From positions 186,001 to 250,000 of the forward strand of contig JAPSFT010000007.1 in NCBI GenBank assembly GCA_035063765.1: a stretch of DNA of 64,000 bases, read 5' to 3'. The position numbers were made by a program, and so were the translations under genes. The stretch's first letter is position 1; each line of letters starts with the position of its first letter. The notes below the pieces were generated by a model. The model was not told the origin of the DNA. It was given only the letters and a program-made list of their open reading frames with translations, and did not search any database. Positions 49,479 to 58,236 of this stretch are shown one piece after another. Origin of the DNA: Deltaproteobacteria bacterium. Lineage in GTDB: Bacteria; Myxococcota_A; UBA9160; PR03.

Positions 49479-51509
49479 ATGCAGGATCTCTCGCGACGCT
49501 CGTTCCTCCAGCTCGCCGGCGCCACCGTCGCCGTCACGATGTTCCCCCCGAGCATCCAGCGGGCGCTCGCCATCCCGGCGCGAGCGCGGCGCCGCAGCAT
49601 CCTGGACATCGAACACGTCGTCATCCTGATGCAGGAGAACCGCGCCTTCGACCACTACTTCGGGACGATGGCGGGCGTCCGCGGCTTCGGCGATCGCATC
49701 ACGATCCCGCTCCCCGGCGGTCGCTCCGTGTGGGAGCAGCAGCTCGGCGACGGCACGACCGTGTTGCCCTACCACCTCGACGCGACGATCGGCAACGCGC
49801 AGCGGGTCTACGGCACGCCCCACACCTACCCCGACGCGCAGAGCGCCTGGGCGGCCGGAGCGACGGGCCACTGGCCGCAGTTCAAGCAGCCGTGGTCGAT
49901 GGGCTACTACACGGAGGCCGAGCTTCCCTTCCAGTTCGCGCTCGCCAACGCCTTCACCGTCTGTGATGCCTATCACTGCTCCTTCCACGGCGGCACGAAC
50001 CCGAACCGGCTCTTCATGTTCACCGGCACGAACGACCCCTTCGCAACCGGCGGCGGACCAGCGATCACGAACAAGAACGACTGGCTCGGACCGCCCGAGA
50101 CCGGCTTCACCTGGACCACCTACGCCGAACGCCTCGAGGCGGCGGGGATCTCGTGGAAGGTCTACCAGGACCTCTACGACAACTTCAGCGACAACTCCCT
50201 GGCCGGCTTCCGCCAGTACCGCGAGCCCTTCTACGCGGGCACGCCCTCGCCGCTCGTCGAGAAGGGGCTCTCGACGACGCTCACGAACGCGAACCTCGAC
50301 GGGCTGCGCAACGACGTGCTCGCCGGCGCCCTGCCCCAGGTGTCGTGGGTCGTGGCGCCCGCGATCTGGTCCGAGCATCCCGTCCCGTCGAGCCCGGTGC
50401 AGGGCGGCTTCTACACCCAGGAGGTGCTGAACGCCCTCACCGCCGACCCGGAGGTCTTCGCCCGGACGGTGCTGTTCGTGATGTTCGACGAGAACGACGG
50501 TTACTTCGACCACGTCCCGCCGCCCTGCGCGCCGTCGCTGCGGGCCGATCTCTCGCTGGCGGGCGCCAGCACGGTCGAAGACACGAGCGAGCGCTACACC
50601 GCCGACGGCGGCGTCTTCGGGCCGGGCCCGCGCGTGCCGATGACCATCGTCTCCCCGTGGACCCGGGGCGGGTGGGTCGACTCCGAAGCCTTCGACCACA
50701 CCTCGCTGATCCGTTTCCTCGAGGTGCGCTTCGGGGTCCTCGAGCCCAACATCAGCCCCTGGCGGCGCGCGATGCTGGGGGACCTCACCTCGGCCTTCGA
50801 GTTCCGGCACCCGAATCGCACGCCCTTCACGGCGCTGCCGCAGCTCACGCGGGAAGAGGCGACGGCGATCTCCAGCGCGCAACAGGCGCTGCCGCAGGTG
50901 CCGATCCCGCTCGGCAGCGAGGGGACGGTGCCCGCCCAGGCGATCGGCTACCGGCGATCGCGCGCCCTGCCCTACGAGCTGGCGGCCGACGCGGAGGAGC
51001 TCGCGGGCGGCGTCCGGCTGGCGTTCCGGGCGACCGGCCGCGCGGGAGCGGTCTTCCACGTCTACGACCGCCTCCAGCTCGAGGCCGGCCCCCGGCGCTA
51101 CGCGGTCGAGGCCGGCGGGACGCTCGCGGACACCTGGCCGGCCGACGACGCCTACGACCTGTGGGTGATGGGACCGAACGGCTTCCTCCGGCACGTGCAG
51201 GGAAGGCTGCCTGCCGCCGGCGTCGAGGCGCAGGTCGAGGCCGGGAGGAGGGTCTCGATCCGGCTGATCAACGCGGGAGCGGCGCCGTGCACCTTCGTGC
51301 TGGCGCCGAACGCGTACCGGAAGCCGGCCTCGTACACGGTGCGGGTGCCCCCCGCCTCCGAGCGGATGCGCCGCTGGCACCTCTCGAGAAGCCACCGCTG
51401 GTACGACTTCACGGTGACGTGCAGCGAGGCACCCGACTTCTCCCGCCGCTTCGCGGGACGCGCCGAGAACGGACGGAGGGACATCAGCGATCCGGCGATG
51501 GGCACCTGA
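49479..51509 (+). CDS. Phospholipase C, phosphocholine-specific type, Tat-exported
   Basis: 676 residues. Twin-arginine signal (SRRSFLQLAGATVAV) at 5-19. The catalytic domain is of the phosphoesterase/PLC family: HVVILMQENRAFDHYFGTMAG, SFHGGTNPNRLFMFTG, VMFDENDGYFDHVPPP. Two C-terminal DUF756-type domains follow (about 505-600 and 610-665; SRSHRWYDFTVTC near the end). It would be exported folded and hydrolyse phosphatidylcholine or related lipids. It is divergent from the ABC-F gene. TATCCT at 49395-49400 could be its -10. Confidence 0.92.
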   Translation: MQDLSRRSFLQLAGATVAVTMFPPSIQRALAIPARARRRSILDIEHVVILMQENRAFDHYFGTMAGVRGFGDRITIPLPGGRSVWEQQLGDGTTVLPYHLDATIGNAQRVYGTPHTYPDAQSAWAAGATGHWPQFKQPWSMGYYTEAELPFQFALANAFTVCDAYHCSFHGGTNPNRLFMFTGTNDPFATGGGPAITNKNDWLGPPETGFTWTTYAERLEAAGISWKVYQDLYDNFSDNSLAGFRQYREPFYAGTPSPLVEKGLSTTLTNANLDGLRNDVLAGALPQVSWVVAPAIWSEHPVPSSPVQGGFYTQEVLNALTADPEVFARTVLFVMFDENDGYFDHVPPPCAPSLRADLSLAGASTVEDTSERYTADGGVFGPGPRVPMTIVSPWTRGGWVDSEAFDHTSLIRFLEVRFGVLEPNISPWRRAMLGDLTSAFEFRHPNRTPFTALPQLTREEATAISSAQQALPQVPIPLGSEGTVPAQAIGYRRSRALPYELAADAEELAGGVRLAFRATGRAGAVFHVYDRLQLEAGPRRYAVEAGGTLADTWPADDAYDLWVMGPNGFLRHVQGRLPAAGVEAQVEAGRRVSIRLINAGAAPCTFVLAPNAYRKPASYTVRVPPASERMRRWHLSRSHRWYDFTVTCSEAPDFSRRFAGRAENGRRDISDPAMGT

Positions 51510-51544
51510 CGGCCCGGGCCGTCGCGGCAACTCCGGCCTCCGCG

Positions 51545-53077
51545 CTAGGAGAGCGCGCGCTTCTGGATCTTCCCCGATTCGTTCTTCGGCAGCTCGTCGC
51601 GCACGAGGATCTCGGATGGGACCTTGTACGCGGCAAGCCGCCGCCTGAGGTCCTTGCGGAGCTCCTCGACCTCGAGGCTCGCCCCGTCCCGTAGCGCCAC
51701 GTACCCCACGATCCGCTCGCCGAGGATCTCGTCCTCCACCCCGATCACGGCCGCCTCGACGATCGCCGGATGCTCGAGGATCGCCTCCTCGATCTCCTTG
51801 GCCGAGACGCGGTGCGCCCCCGCCTTGATCATGTCGGCCTTGCGGCCCACGAGGAAGAGGAAGCCGTCCTCGTCGCGATAGCCGAGATCGCCGGTGTGGT
51901 AGCCGTGCTCGTCGAGCACGCGCGCGGTGGCCTCGGGGTCGTCCCAGTACCCGCGCATCAGGTTCGAGCCACGGGCCACGAGCTCGCCCTCCTCGCCCAC
52001 GGCGGCTTCGGCGCCGCCAGGGAGGCGAACGGTGAGCTCCACGTTCGGGATCGCGATTCCGATCGATCCGATCTTCTCGGCCAGGCGCTCGGGCGGAACG
52101 TAGGACAGGCGCGCGCCCGCCTCCGTCGCACCGTACATGACGAAGATGCGCTTTCCGGGAAGCGCGTCGATCAGTTGCCGGGTGATCCGCGGGCTCATGG
52201 CGCCCCCGGCCTGGGTCACGTAGCGGAGGTGCTCGAGCGCACGTTCGGCCAGGTTCGAGCGGTGCAGCAGGATCGAGAAGGTCGACGGGACCCCCGAGAA
52301 GCCCGTACAGCGCTCCTGTTCGAGCGTGTCGAGAGCGGTGTTCGGGTACTGGAAGCGGTTCTCGATCACGACCGTTCCACCGACCGCGGCGTGGGTGTTG
52401 AGGACCGACTTCCCGTACACGTAGTAGAAGGGAAGGACCGCGAGCACCCGATCCGAGGGTTCGAGCGCCAGGTAGGCAACGATCGAGCTCACGTTCGTCA
52501 CCAGGTTCAGGTGCGTGAGCGTCGCACCTTGGGGGCGGCCGGTACTTCCCGAGGTGTAGATGATCGCGGCGACGTCCAGGTCGATTCGCCGCCGGCTCGG
52601 GGGATCGGCCGTCGCCGTGGCCAGCGCCTCGCCGACCGGGATCCCGCGCACGGGCGTGGGGAGCAGGCGATCGGCTACGGGCTTCTCGAAGAAGATCGTC
52701 TCGACGGGTGTGCCCTGCGCGAGAGCCGCGATCAGGGCGCGTTCGCAGCCCGCTCCGACCACGGCATGGCGAGCGCCGCAATGACCCAGGAAGTACGCGA
52801 GCGAGGCGGGGTCCGCGGCGGTGTTGAGGGGCACGGCTACCCCGCCCGCCTTCAGGATGCCGTAGTAGGCCTCGACGTAGAGCGGGGAGTTGCGGGCGAG
52901 GAGGGCCACGCGATCACCCGCCCGGAGGCCCTCCCGGAGCAGCGCCGCCGCCAGGGCATTCGCCCCCGCATCGACCTCGGCGTAGGCGAGACCGCGCCCT
53001 TCGTGGACGAGGAACGGCTGCTCGGGCGTGCGCCGGGCGCTCTGCTCCAGGAATTCGTGGACGAGGTGGACTCGCAT
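51545..53077 (-). CDS. AMP-forming ligase of the ANL superfamily, in amidation cluster
   Basis: 510 residues from ATG 53077. ANL motifs: YTSGSTGRPQGATLTH near 170-185, GATEAGARLSYV (A5), DLGYRDEDGFLFLVGRKADM (A7-A8) and KNESGKIQKRAL (A10 Lys). The size and pattern resemble acyl-CoA ligases of exosortase A-associated gene sets, or standalone adenylating enzymes that load a carrier protein. It is divergent from the AsnB-ACP-NadE operon across a 467-nt gap, and an ACP is encoded there, so it may load that ACP. Substrate unknown. Confidence 0.88.
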   Translation of the reverse strand: MRVHLVHEFLEQSARRTPEQPFLVHEGRGLAYAEVDAGANALAAALLREGLRAGDRVALLARNSPLYVEAYYGILKAGGVAVPLNTAADPASLAYFLGHCGARHAVVGAGCERALIAALAQGTPVETIFFEKPVADRLLPTPVRGIPVGEALATATADPPSRRRIDLDVAAIIYTSGSTGRPQGATLTHLNLVTNVSSIVAYLALEPSDRVLAVLPFYYVYGKSVLNTHAAVGGTVVIENRFQYPNTALDTLEQERCTGFSGVPSTFSILLHRSNLAERALEHLRYVTQAGGAMSPRITRQLIDALPGKRIFVMYGATEAGARLSYVPPERLAEKIGSIGIAIPNVELTVRLPGGAEAAVGEEGELVARGSNLMRGYWDDPEATARVLDEHGYHTGDLGYRDEDGFLFLVGRKADMIKAGAHRVSAKEIEEAILEHPAIVEAAVIGVEDEILGERIVGYVALRDGASLEVEELRKDLRRRLAAYKVPSEILVRDELPKNESGKIQKRALS

Positions 53078-53544
53078 CGGTTCGCTTCGGGTGGCTCCCC
53101 GTCTCTTGCGGTGAACGGAAGCAGCGAGCTGAACGGTGCGCCTGCCGCGGCGCCGGCCGGGGAGCCGGACCCGGGGCCGCGAGATCCCCGGAGACCGTAG
53201 AGGCTGTCGCGGCCCTGGCCCACGATCCTGCGTGCTCGTGACACGATCCCGAGCCGCGGCGCCAGGGCCGGCCCGGCAAGCGATCGCCGGGCGCGCTGCC
53301 CCGGCCCCGGGACCGGAGAGCCTCCTGGCACCGTGAACGAGGGGTATGCCAGACTCCAGCGCCCGGTCTGCCGGCCGTCGCGCAGGATCACGGTTTCGCG
53401 GCCGCGGGGCACCAGTCCATCCAGGGAAACGCGGGTTCGGGCACGCGGGGCCGGGCGGTGAGGCACACGCGCGCGGCACGGCCTCACCGCAACCGCCGCG
53501 ATGCCTCAGGGCGAACGCCGTCGGGTCGATAGACGGGAGCGATC
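53078..53544. other. 467-nt divergent intergenic region
   Basis: No convincing gene: a short frame from GTG 53333 has no ribosome-binding site and no recognisable domain. The region holds several GC-rich partial palindromes (including GCGATCGC near 53281) but no clear sigma-54 or -10 element. It must carry the promoters of the ligase and of the AsnB operon. Confidence 0.5.
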
Positions 53545-55476
53545 ATGTGTGGTGTGGTCGGCATATGCAGCCTGCGCGGCGAGCCCGTCGACCCGCAGCC
53601 CCTGGAGCGCATGCTCGGGATCCTGCGCCATCGTGGCCCCGATGCAACCGGCGTGTGGGCGGAAGGCCCCGTCGCCCTCGGCCACGCCCGCCTGTCCATC
53701 ATCGACCTCGCTGGCGGATCGCAGCCCATGCGGAGCCAGGGGGGCGACCTGTGCATCACCTTCAACGGCGAGATCTTCAACTACGTGGAGCTCCGCGAGG
53801 AGCTCGTGCGCCGCGGGCACCGGTTCCGGACCCGCTCCGACACCGAGGTCATCCTTCACCTCTACGAGGAGAAGGGCGAGGACTGCGTCCACGACCTCAA
53901 CGGCCAGTGGGCCTTCGCGATCTGGGACCGGAGACGCAGATCGCTGTTCCTCTCCCGGGATCGTGTCGGTGTCCGACCGCTCTACTACACCGTCGCCGAG
54001 GGGCAGTTCCTGTTCGCGTCCGAGGTGAAGGCCCTCTTCGCGCACGGTGCCCCTGCGCGGCGCATCGATCTGCGCGGACTCGATCAGGTGCTCACGTTCT
54101 GGACGCCGATTGCGCCGCGCACCGTCTTCGAGAACGTGAAGCAGCTTCCTCCGGGATCGTCCATGCGGGTGTGCGACGGGAAGACCACCACCTGGTCGCA
54201 TTGGGACGTCCGCTTCGAGCAGGCCCTCGGCCACACCTCGATCGACGAGAACGCCGAGCGGCTTCGCGAGCGGCTGATCGACGCCACGCGCCTGCGCCTG
54301 CGCGCCGACGTGCCGACGGGAGCGTACCTCAGCGGAGGCCTCGACTCCTCCATCGTCGTGGCGATGATCGCGCGATTCACCGACACACCGCTACGTACGT
54401 TCTCGATCACCTTCGAGGATCCCGAGTACGACGAGAGCGCCTTCCAGAAGGAGGTCGCGCGTCACCTCGGTACGGACCACTATCCGGTGCACTGCACGAA
54501 GGCGGACATCGGGCGGGTGTTCCCGGCCGTGATCTGGCACGCGGAGACGCCTCTCGTGCGCACGGCTCCCGCCCCGCTCTACCTGCTGGCCCAGCGCGTG
54601 CGCGCAGACGGGCTCAAGGTCGTGCTCACCGGAGAGGGCTCCGACGAGGTCCTGGGCGGCTACGACATCTTCAAGGAAGCGAAGATCCGCGCCTTCTGGG
54701 CACGCCAGCCGCAGTCGCGCCTGCGCCCCCTGCTGTTGCGGCGCCTCTATCCCTACATGAAGAACATCCAGGCCCAGCCACCCGCCTACCTGCGCGCCTT
54801 CTTCCACGTGAGCGGGTCGCTGCGGGCCAACCCCTTCTTCTCCCACCTGCCGCGCTGGGACCTCACGGCGAAGGCGAAGCTCCTCTACGCCCCTGCCGTG
54901 CGGGAGGCCCTCGCCGGCCACGATCCGTTCGCGGCCGCACGCGCGCTCCTGCCGCCGGACTTCGAGCGCTGGGACCTCCTCGAACAGGCGCAGTTCCTGG
55001 AGATGCGGATCCTGATGCCGGGCTACATCCTCGCCTCCCAGGCAGACCGCGTGGCGATGGCGCACTCGGTCGAGGCTCGTTTCCCCTTCCTCGACGTGGG
55101 CGTGATGGAGCTGGCCGCGCGCATGCCGCCCACGCACAAGATGAAGGTCCTCGACGAGAAGCACGTCCTCAAGCGCGCGGCACGTGATCTCCTGCCTCCC
55201 TCCGTCCTGCAGCGTCCCAAGCAGCCCTACCGCGCACCCGACGGCGAGAGCCTGCTCGGTGGCGCAAACGGTGTCGGGCGTCCAGACTACGTGCGAGCAC
55301 TGCTCGATCCCCGGCGCATCGAGGTCGATGGCTTGTTCGATGCCGACGCCGTGACGAAGCTCGTGGCGAAGTTCGACAAGGGGCGTGCGATCGGCGTCAG
55401 GGACGACATGGCGGTCGTGAGCGTGATCTCGACCCAGCTCCTGCTGGAGCAGTACATCAACGGCTTTCGAGGGTGA
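53545..55476 (+). CDS. AsnB-type amidotransferase (second copy)
   Basis: 643 residues. Glutaminase domain starts MCGVVGICS with Cys2 nucleophile, RHRGPDATG, ARLSIIDLAG and FNGEIFNYVELREEL. Synthetase domain has SGGLDSS at 263-269, LTGEGSDEVLGGYD and HSVEARFPFLD. Clearly diverged from the copy at 1.6 kb. Its size is close to that of exosortase A-associated amidotransferases (TIGR03108 type). The stop overlaps the ACP start (GTGA), so it is the first gene of an operon with ACP and NadE-like enzyme; it likely amidates a carrier-bound acid. Confidence 0.9.
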   Translation: MCGVVGICSLRGEPVDPQPLERMLGILRHRGPDATGVWAEGPVALGHARLSIIDLAGGSQPMRSQGGDLCITFNGEIFNYVELREELVRRGHRFRTRSDTEVILHLYEEKGEDCVHDLNGQWAFAIWDRRRRSLFLSRDRVGVRPLYYTVAEGQFLFASEVKALFAHGAPARRIDLRGLDQVLTFWTPIAPRTVFENVKQLPPGSSMRVCDGKTTTWSHWDVRFEQALGHTSIDENAERLRERLIDATRLRLRADVPTGAYLSGGLDSSIVVAMIARFTDTPLRTFSITFEDPEYDESAFQKEVARHLGTDHYPVHCTKADIGRVFPAVIWHAETPLVRTAPAPLYLLAQRVRADGLKVVLTGEGSDEVLGGYDIFKEAKIRAFWARQPQSRLRPLLLRRLYPYMKNIQAQPPAYLRAFFHVSGSLRANPFFSHLPRWDLTAKAKLLYAPAVREALAGHDPFAAARALLPPDFERWDLLEQAQFLEMRILMPGYILASQADRVAMAHSVEARFPFLDVGVMELAARMPPTHKMKVLDEKHVLKRAARDLLPPSVLQRPKQPYRAPDGESLLGGANGVGRPDYVRALLDPRRIEVDGLFDADAVTKLVAKFDKGRAIGVRDDMAVVSVISTQLLLEQYINGFRG

Positions 55477-55754
55477 GCAACGTGCAGGAAATCCTGGAGC
55501 AGGTCCGGAACTTCGTGGTGGAGACCTTCCTGTTGGGGGGCGACGAGTCGGCGCTCGGCAACGAGGACTCGTTTCTCGACACGGGTCTCATCGACTCGAC
55601 GGGGGTCCTCGAGCTCATCGCCTTCCTCGAAGAGCGATTTGCGCTCCAGGTGGCGGACGAGGAGATGATCCCCGAGAACCTCGACTCCATCGCACGAGTC
55701 GCTCGCTTCGTCCACGCGAAGGGAAAGGAGCAGGCGGATGGTCGTGTCGCGTGA
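55473..55754 (+). CDS. Acyl carrier protein
   Basis: 93 residues from GTG overlapping the previous stop. A single carrier domain with the pantetheine Ser42 in DTGLIDSTGVLELIAFL; helices 1, 2 and 3 are evident, and the charge is acidic as in ACPs. A 4'-phosphopantetheine arm on Ser42 would carry the substrate of the divergent ligase. The stop overlaps the NadE-like start by 17 nt, so it is tightly coupled. It is not the fatty-acid ACP, whose genes usually sit with fab genes. Confidence 0.92.
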   Translation: MSNVQEILEQVRNFVVETFLLGGDESALGNEDSFLDTGLIDSTGVLELIAFLEERFALQVADEEMIPENLDSIARVARFVHAKGKEQADGRVA

Positions 55755-56742
55755 GATCCCCCGCGACGTGCTGAAGCTCGACGGGGAGGCGGCAACCGAC
55801 CAGATCGTCCGGACGCTTCGCGAGGCCGTCTTCCAGCGCTTTCGCAAGCGCGGCGTCGTGGTGGCCGTCTCGGGCGGTATCGACAGCAGCGTGGTCGCGG
55901 CGCTCGCCGTGCGGGCCTTCGGCCCCGAGCGGGTCTTCGCGCTCCTGCTGCCCGAGGGGGAGTCTGCGGCGGCGCACGAGTCGAGAGAGCTCGGCCTCGA
56001 GCTCGTCCGCTCGCTCGCGGTAGAGCACGTGATCGAGGACCTCAGCGAGACCCTGCGAGCCGTTGGCTGCTACCGCCGCCGCGACGAGGCGATCCGCCAG
56101 GTGATTCCCGAGTACGGCGAGGGCTGGAAGAGCAAGATCGTCCTGCCGAGCGTGGTGGACAGCGACCAGTACCGGGTCTTCTCCGTGGTGGCCCGCGCGC
56201 CCGATGGACGCGAGGTGCGCGCACGCATGAGTACCGAGGCCTATCTCGGCGTCGTCGCGGCCACGAACTTCAAGCAGCGGACACGCAAGATGCTCGAGTA
56301 CTACCACGCGGACCGCCTGAACTACGCCGTCGCCGGCACGCCGAACCGCCTCGAGTACGATCAGGGCTTCTTCGTGAAGGGCGGCGACGGCCTCGCCGAC
56401 GTGAAGCCGATCGCCCATCTGTACAAGACGCAGGTCTACGCGCTCGCCGCCCACCTGGGCGTTCCGGAGAACATCCGCCGGCGGCCGCCGACCACGGACA
56501 CCTACTCGCTGCCGCAGTCGCAGGAGGAGTTCTACTTCTCGCTCCCCTACGACCAGATGGACCTGTGCTTGTGGGGCCGCACGAATGGCGTCGAGCCGGC
56601 GGCGGTCGGCAGGTTGCTCGGCCTCTCCGAGGAGCAGGTGAGTCGGGTCTACCGGGACATCGACGGCAAGCGGCGCGTGACCGACTACCTGCGAGCCGAG
56701 CCCGTGCTCGTGGAAGCCATCCCGCCTCGCGAGGATGCGTGA
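55738..56742 (+). CDS. NAD synthase-like ATP-dependent amidating enzyme
   Basis: 334 residues. N-type ATP pyrophosphatase: P-loop SGGIDSS at 45-51, then TPNRLEYDQGFFVKGGDGLA and PIAHLYKTQVYALAAHLGVP, as in NadE. But an insertion is present near 125-150 (around YRVFSVVARAPDGREVRARM) and no glutaminase domain. True NadE is essential and usually stands elsewhere; here it is coupled to ACP and AsnB, so it may adenylate and amidate, or otherwise activate, a carrier-bound carboxylate. That is inference. Part of a likely novel cluster. Confidence 0.82.
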   Translation: MVVSREIPRDVLKLDGEAATDQIVRTLREAVFQRFRKRGVVVAVSGGIDSSVVAALAVRAFGPERVFALLLPEGESAAAHESRELGLELVRSLAVEHVIEDLSETLRAVGCYRRRDEAIRQVIPEYGEGWKSKIVLPSVVDSDQYRVFSVVARAPDGREVRARMSTEAYLGVVAATNFKQRTRKMLEYYHADRLNYAVAGTPNRLEYDQGFFVKGGDGLADVKPIAHLYKTQVYALAAHLGVPENIRRRPPTTDTYSLPQSQEEFYFSLPYDQMDLCLWGRTNGVEPAAVGRLLGLSEEQVSRVYRDIDGKRRVTDYLRAEPVLVEAIPPREDA

Positions 56743-57619
56743 GCCGGTCATGACGACGATGCTGGGGGCCGCAGCGCTGGTGGCGGCGATGGCGCTCGGC
56801 GTGGTCGCCTGTACGGGCGAGGGCAGCGAGGAGCGGGCTCCTGGCGTTCGGAGCGGAATCGAGGAGCAGGCGATGGAGAGCGATCTCGCGCGGGATCTGC
56901 GGCAGGTGGCCGGGGCGCGGATCCTGTTCCAGCACATGTCGGTGGGTTCGAACGTGCTCGAGGGTCTGGAGCGGCTCTTCGCGGGCAGGGAGAAGCTCGA
57001 CCTCCGCCTGGTCGACGAGGCCGCGGCCCGGTCCCTGCCGGACCCCGTCTTCGCGCACGCGATGGGTGGCAAGAACGGGCATCCGGAGAGCAAGCTCGAC
57101 GCCTTCGAGAGGCTGCTCGGCGGCGAAGGCGGGACGAGCCCGGACGTCGCGCTCATGAAGCTCTGCTACGTCGACGTGCGCGAGGACACCGACGTCCGTG
57201 CGCTCGTCGACCGGTACCGCTCCGTGATCGAGCGCCTGCGCGCTCGTCATCCCCGAACCGTGTTCGTTCACGTGACGACGCCGCTCGAGGTGAGCGATCC
57301 CGGGTGGAGGGGCCTGGTGAAGCGCGTCACGGGCTTCGAGGACCGCACGGCGCGCTCGAACATGCGCCGGGCCGGGTACAACGAGCTCCTCCGGCAGGCG
57401 TTTCCGAGCGATCCCATCTTCGACCTCGCCGCCGTGGAATCGACGCATCCCGACGGTAGACCCGAGACCTTCCGCCGTGGCGGGACCGACCACCCGAGCC
57501 TGGTGCCGGCCTATGCGAGCGACGGCCGGCACCTGAACGCGCTGGGACAGGACCGAGCGGCCCGCGAGCTCGTACGGACGCTCGCGCATGCCCTGCGCGA
57601 GCGGGTGGGTGCCGGGTAG
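56735..57619 (+). CDS. SGNH-like lipoprotein hydrolase, putative
   Basis: 294 residues; ATG 56750 is an alternative that gives a shorter signal peptide. A lipobox GVVAC (near residue 25) marks a lipoprotein. The body has LFQHMSVGSNVLEGL near the start and SDGRHLNALGQDRAA near the end, which look like the Ser block and the Asp-x-x-His block of SGNH hydrolases. It would act in the periplasm or surface, perhaps adding or removing acyl groups from a polymer. It overlaps the previous gene by 8 nt. Confidence 0.7.
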   Translation: MREPVMTTMLGAAALVAAMALGVVACTGEGSEERAPGVRSGIEEQAMESDLARDLRQVAGARILFQHMSVGSNVLEGLERLFAGREKLDLRLVDEAAARSLPDPVFAHAMGGKNGHPESKLDAFERLLGGEGGTSPDVALMKLCYVDVREDTDVRALVDRYRSVIERLRARHPRTVFVHVTTPLEVSDPGWRGLVKRVTGFEDRTARSNMRRAGYNELLRQAFPSDPIFDLAAVESTHPDGRPETFRRGGTDHPSLVPAYASDGRHLNALGQDRAARELVRTLAHALRERVGAG

Positions 57620-57643
57620 CCGTCGGGAGAAGGATCGCCGCCG

Positions 57644-58207
57644 ATGTTCGACCAGGTTCGCGCGGACTACCACCGGCACGGCCGCTCCCTGCTCAATCCC
57701 GCCCTCTGGGCGATGGTGGTCTATCGCTTCGGCCGCTGGTCTCTCGCGCGGCGCACACGGGCTGCACGCTGGGTCACGTCGAAGGTCTACGGGCTGCTCT
57801 TCCTCGGGGTCGAGCTCGCCACGGGGATCACGCTGAACCGCGAGGCGATCGTGGGCGAGGGATTCCATCTGGTCCATTCGGGCAACATCAAGGTCCATCC
57901 CGGGGTGGTGATCGGAGACCGCGTAGGCCTCATGCACGATGTGACGCTGGGAACGAACATGGGACGGGGGGGTGTCCCGCAGCTCGGGAACGACGTCTTC
58001 ATCGGGGCCGGCGCGAAGATCCTGGGGGCCGTCACGATCGGGGACGGTGCGCGCGTGGCGGCGAACTCGCTGGTCGTCAGCGACGTGCCGCCCGGCGCCA
58101 CGGCGATCGGGGTTCCCGCGCGGGTGATGCGCTACACCGGGCGCGCTCCCGAGGCGGGCGAGGGGTCCGTACGATCCGAGGAGACGGTCGCCGAGCCGTC
58201 CGCCTAG
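57644..58207 (+). CDS. Serine acetyltransferase-like left-handed beta-helix transferase
   Basis: 187 residues. N-terminal helical part (1-60), then hexapeptide repeats (GEGFHLVHSGNIKVHPGVVI, GDRVGLMHDVTLGTN, FIGAGAKILGAVTIGDGARV) of a left-handed beta-helix. His residues in LVHSG and LMHDV match the acetyl-CoA site of CysE-type enzymes. Such short copies are common in exopolysaccharide clusters, where they acetylate sugars or serine. It closes the run 53.5-58.2 kb with a 24-nt gap. Confidence 0.85.
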   Translation: MFDQVRADYHRHGRSLLNPALWAMVVYRFGRWSLARRTRAARWVTSKVYGLLFLGVELATGITLNREAIVGEGFHLVHSGNIKVHPGVVIGDRVGLMHDVTLGTNMGRGGVPQLGNDVFIGAGAKILGAVTIGDGARVAANSLVVSDVPPGATAIGVPARVMRYTGRAPEAGEGSVRSEETVAEPSA

Positions 58208-58236
58208 CGCGTCTCGCGAGCCCCGGAGGCGGCGGG

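Noticed and set aside
53333-53460. Short frame from a GTG in the divergent gap
   Set aside because: Arg/Pro-rich, no Shine-Dalgarno and codon use unlike neighbours.
1640-55476. The two AsnB genes as a recent duplication
   Set aside because: The two proteins differ throughout and sit in unrelated operons, so they are old paralogues.
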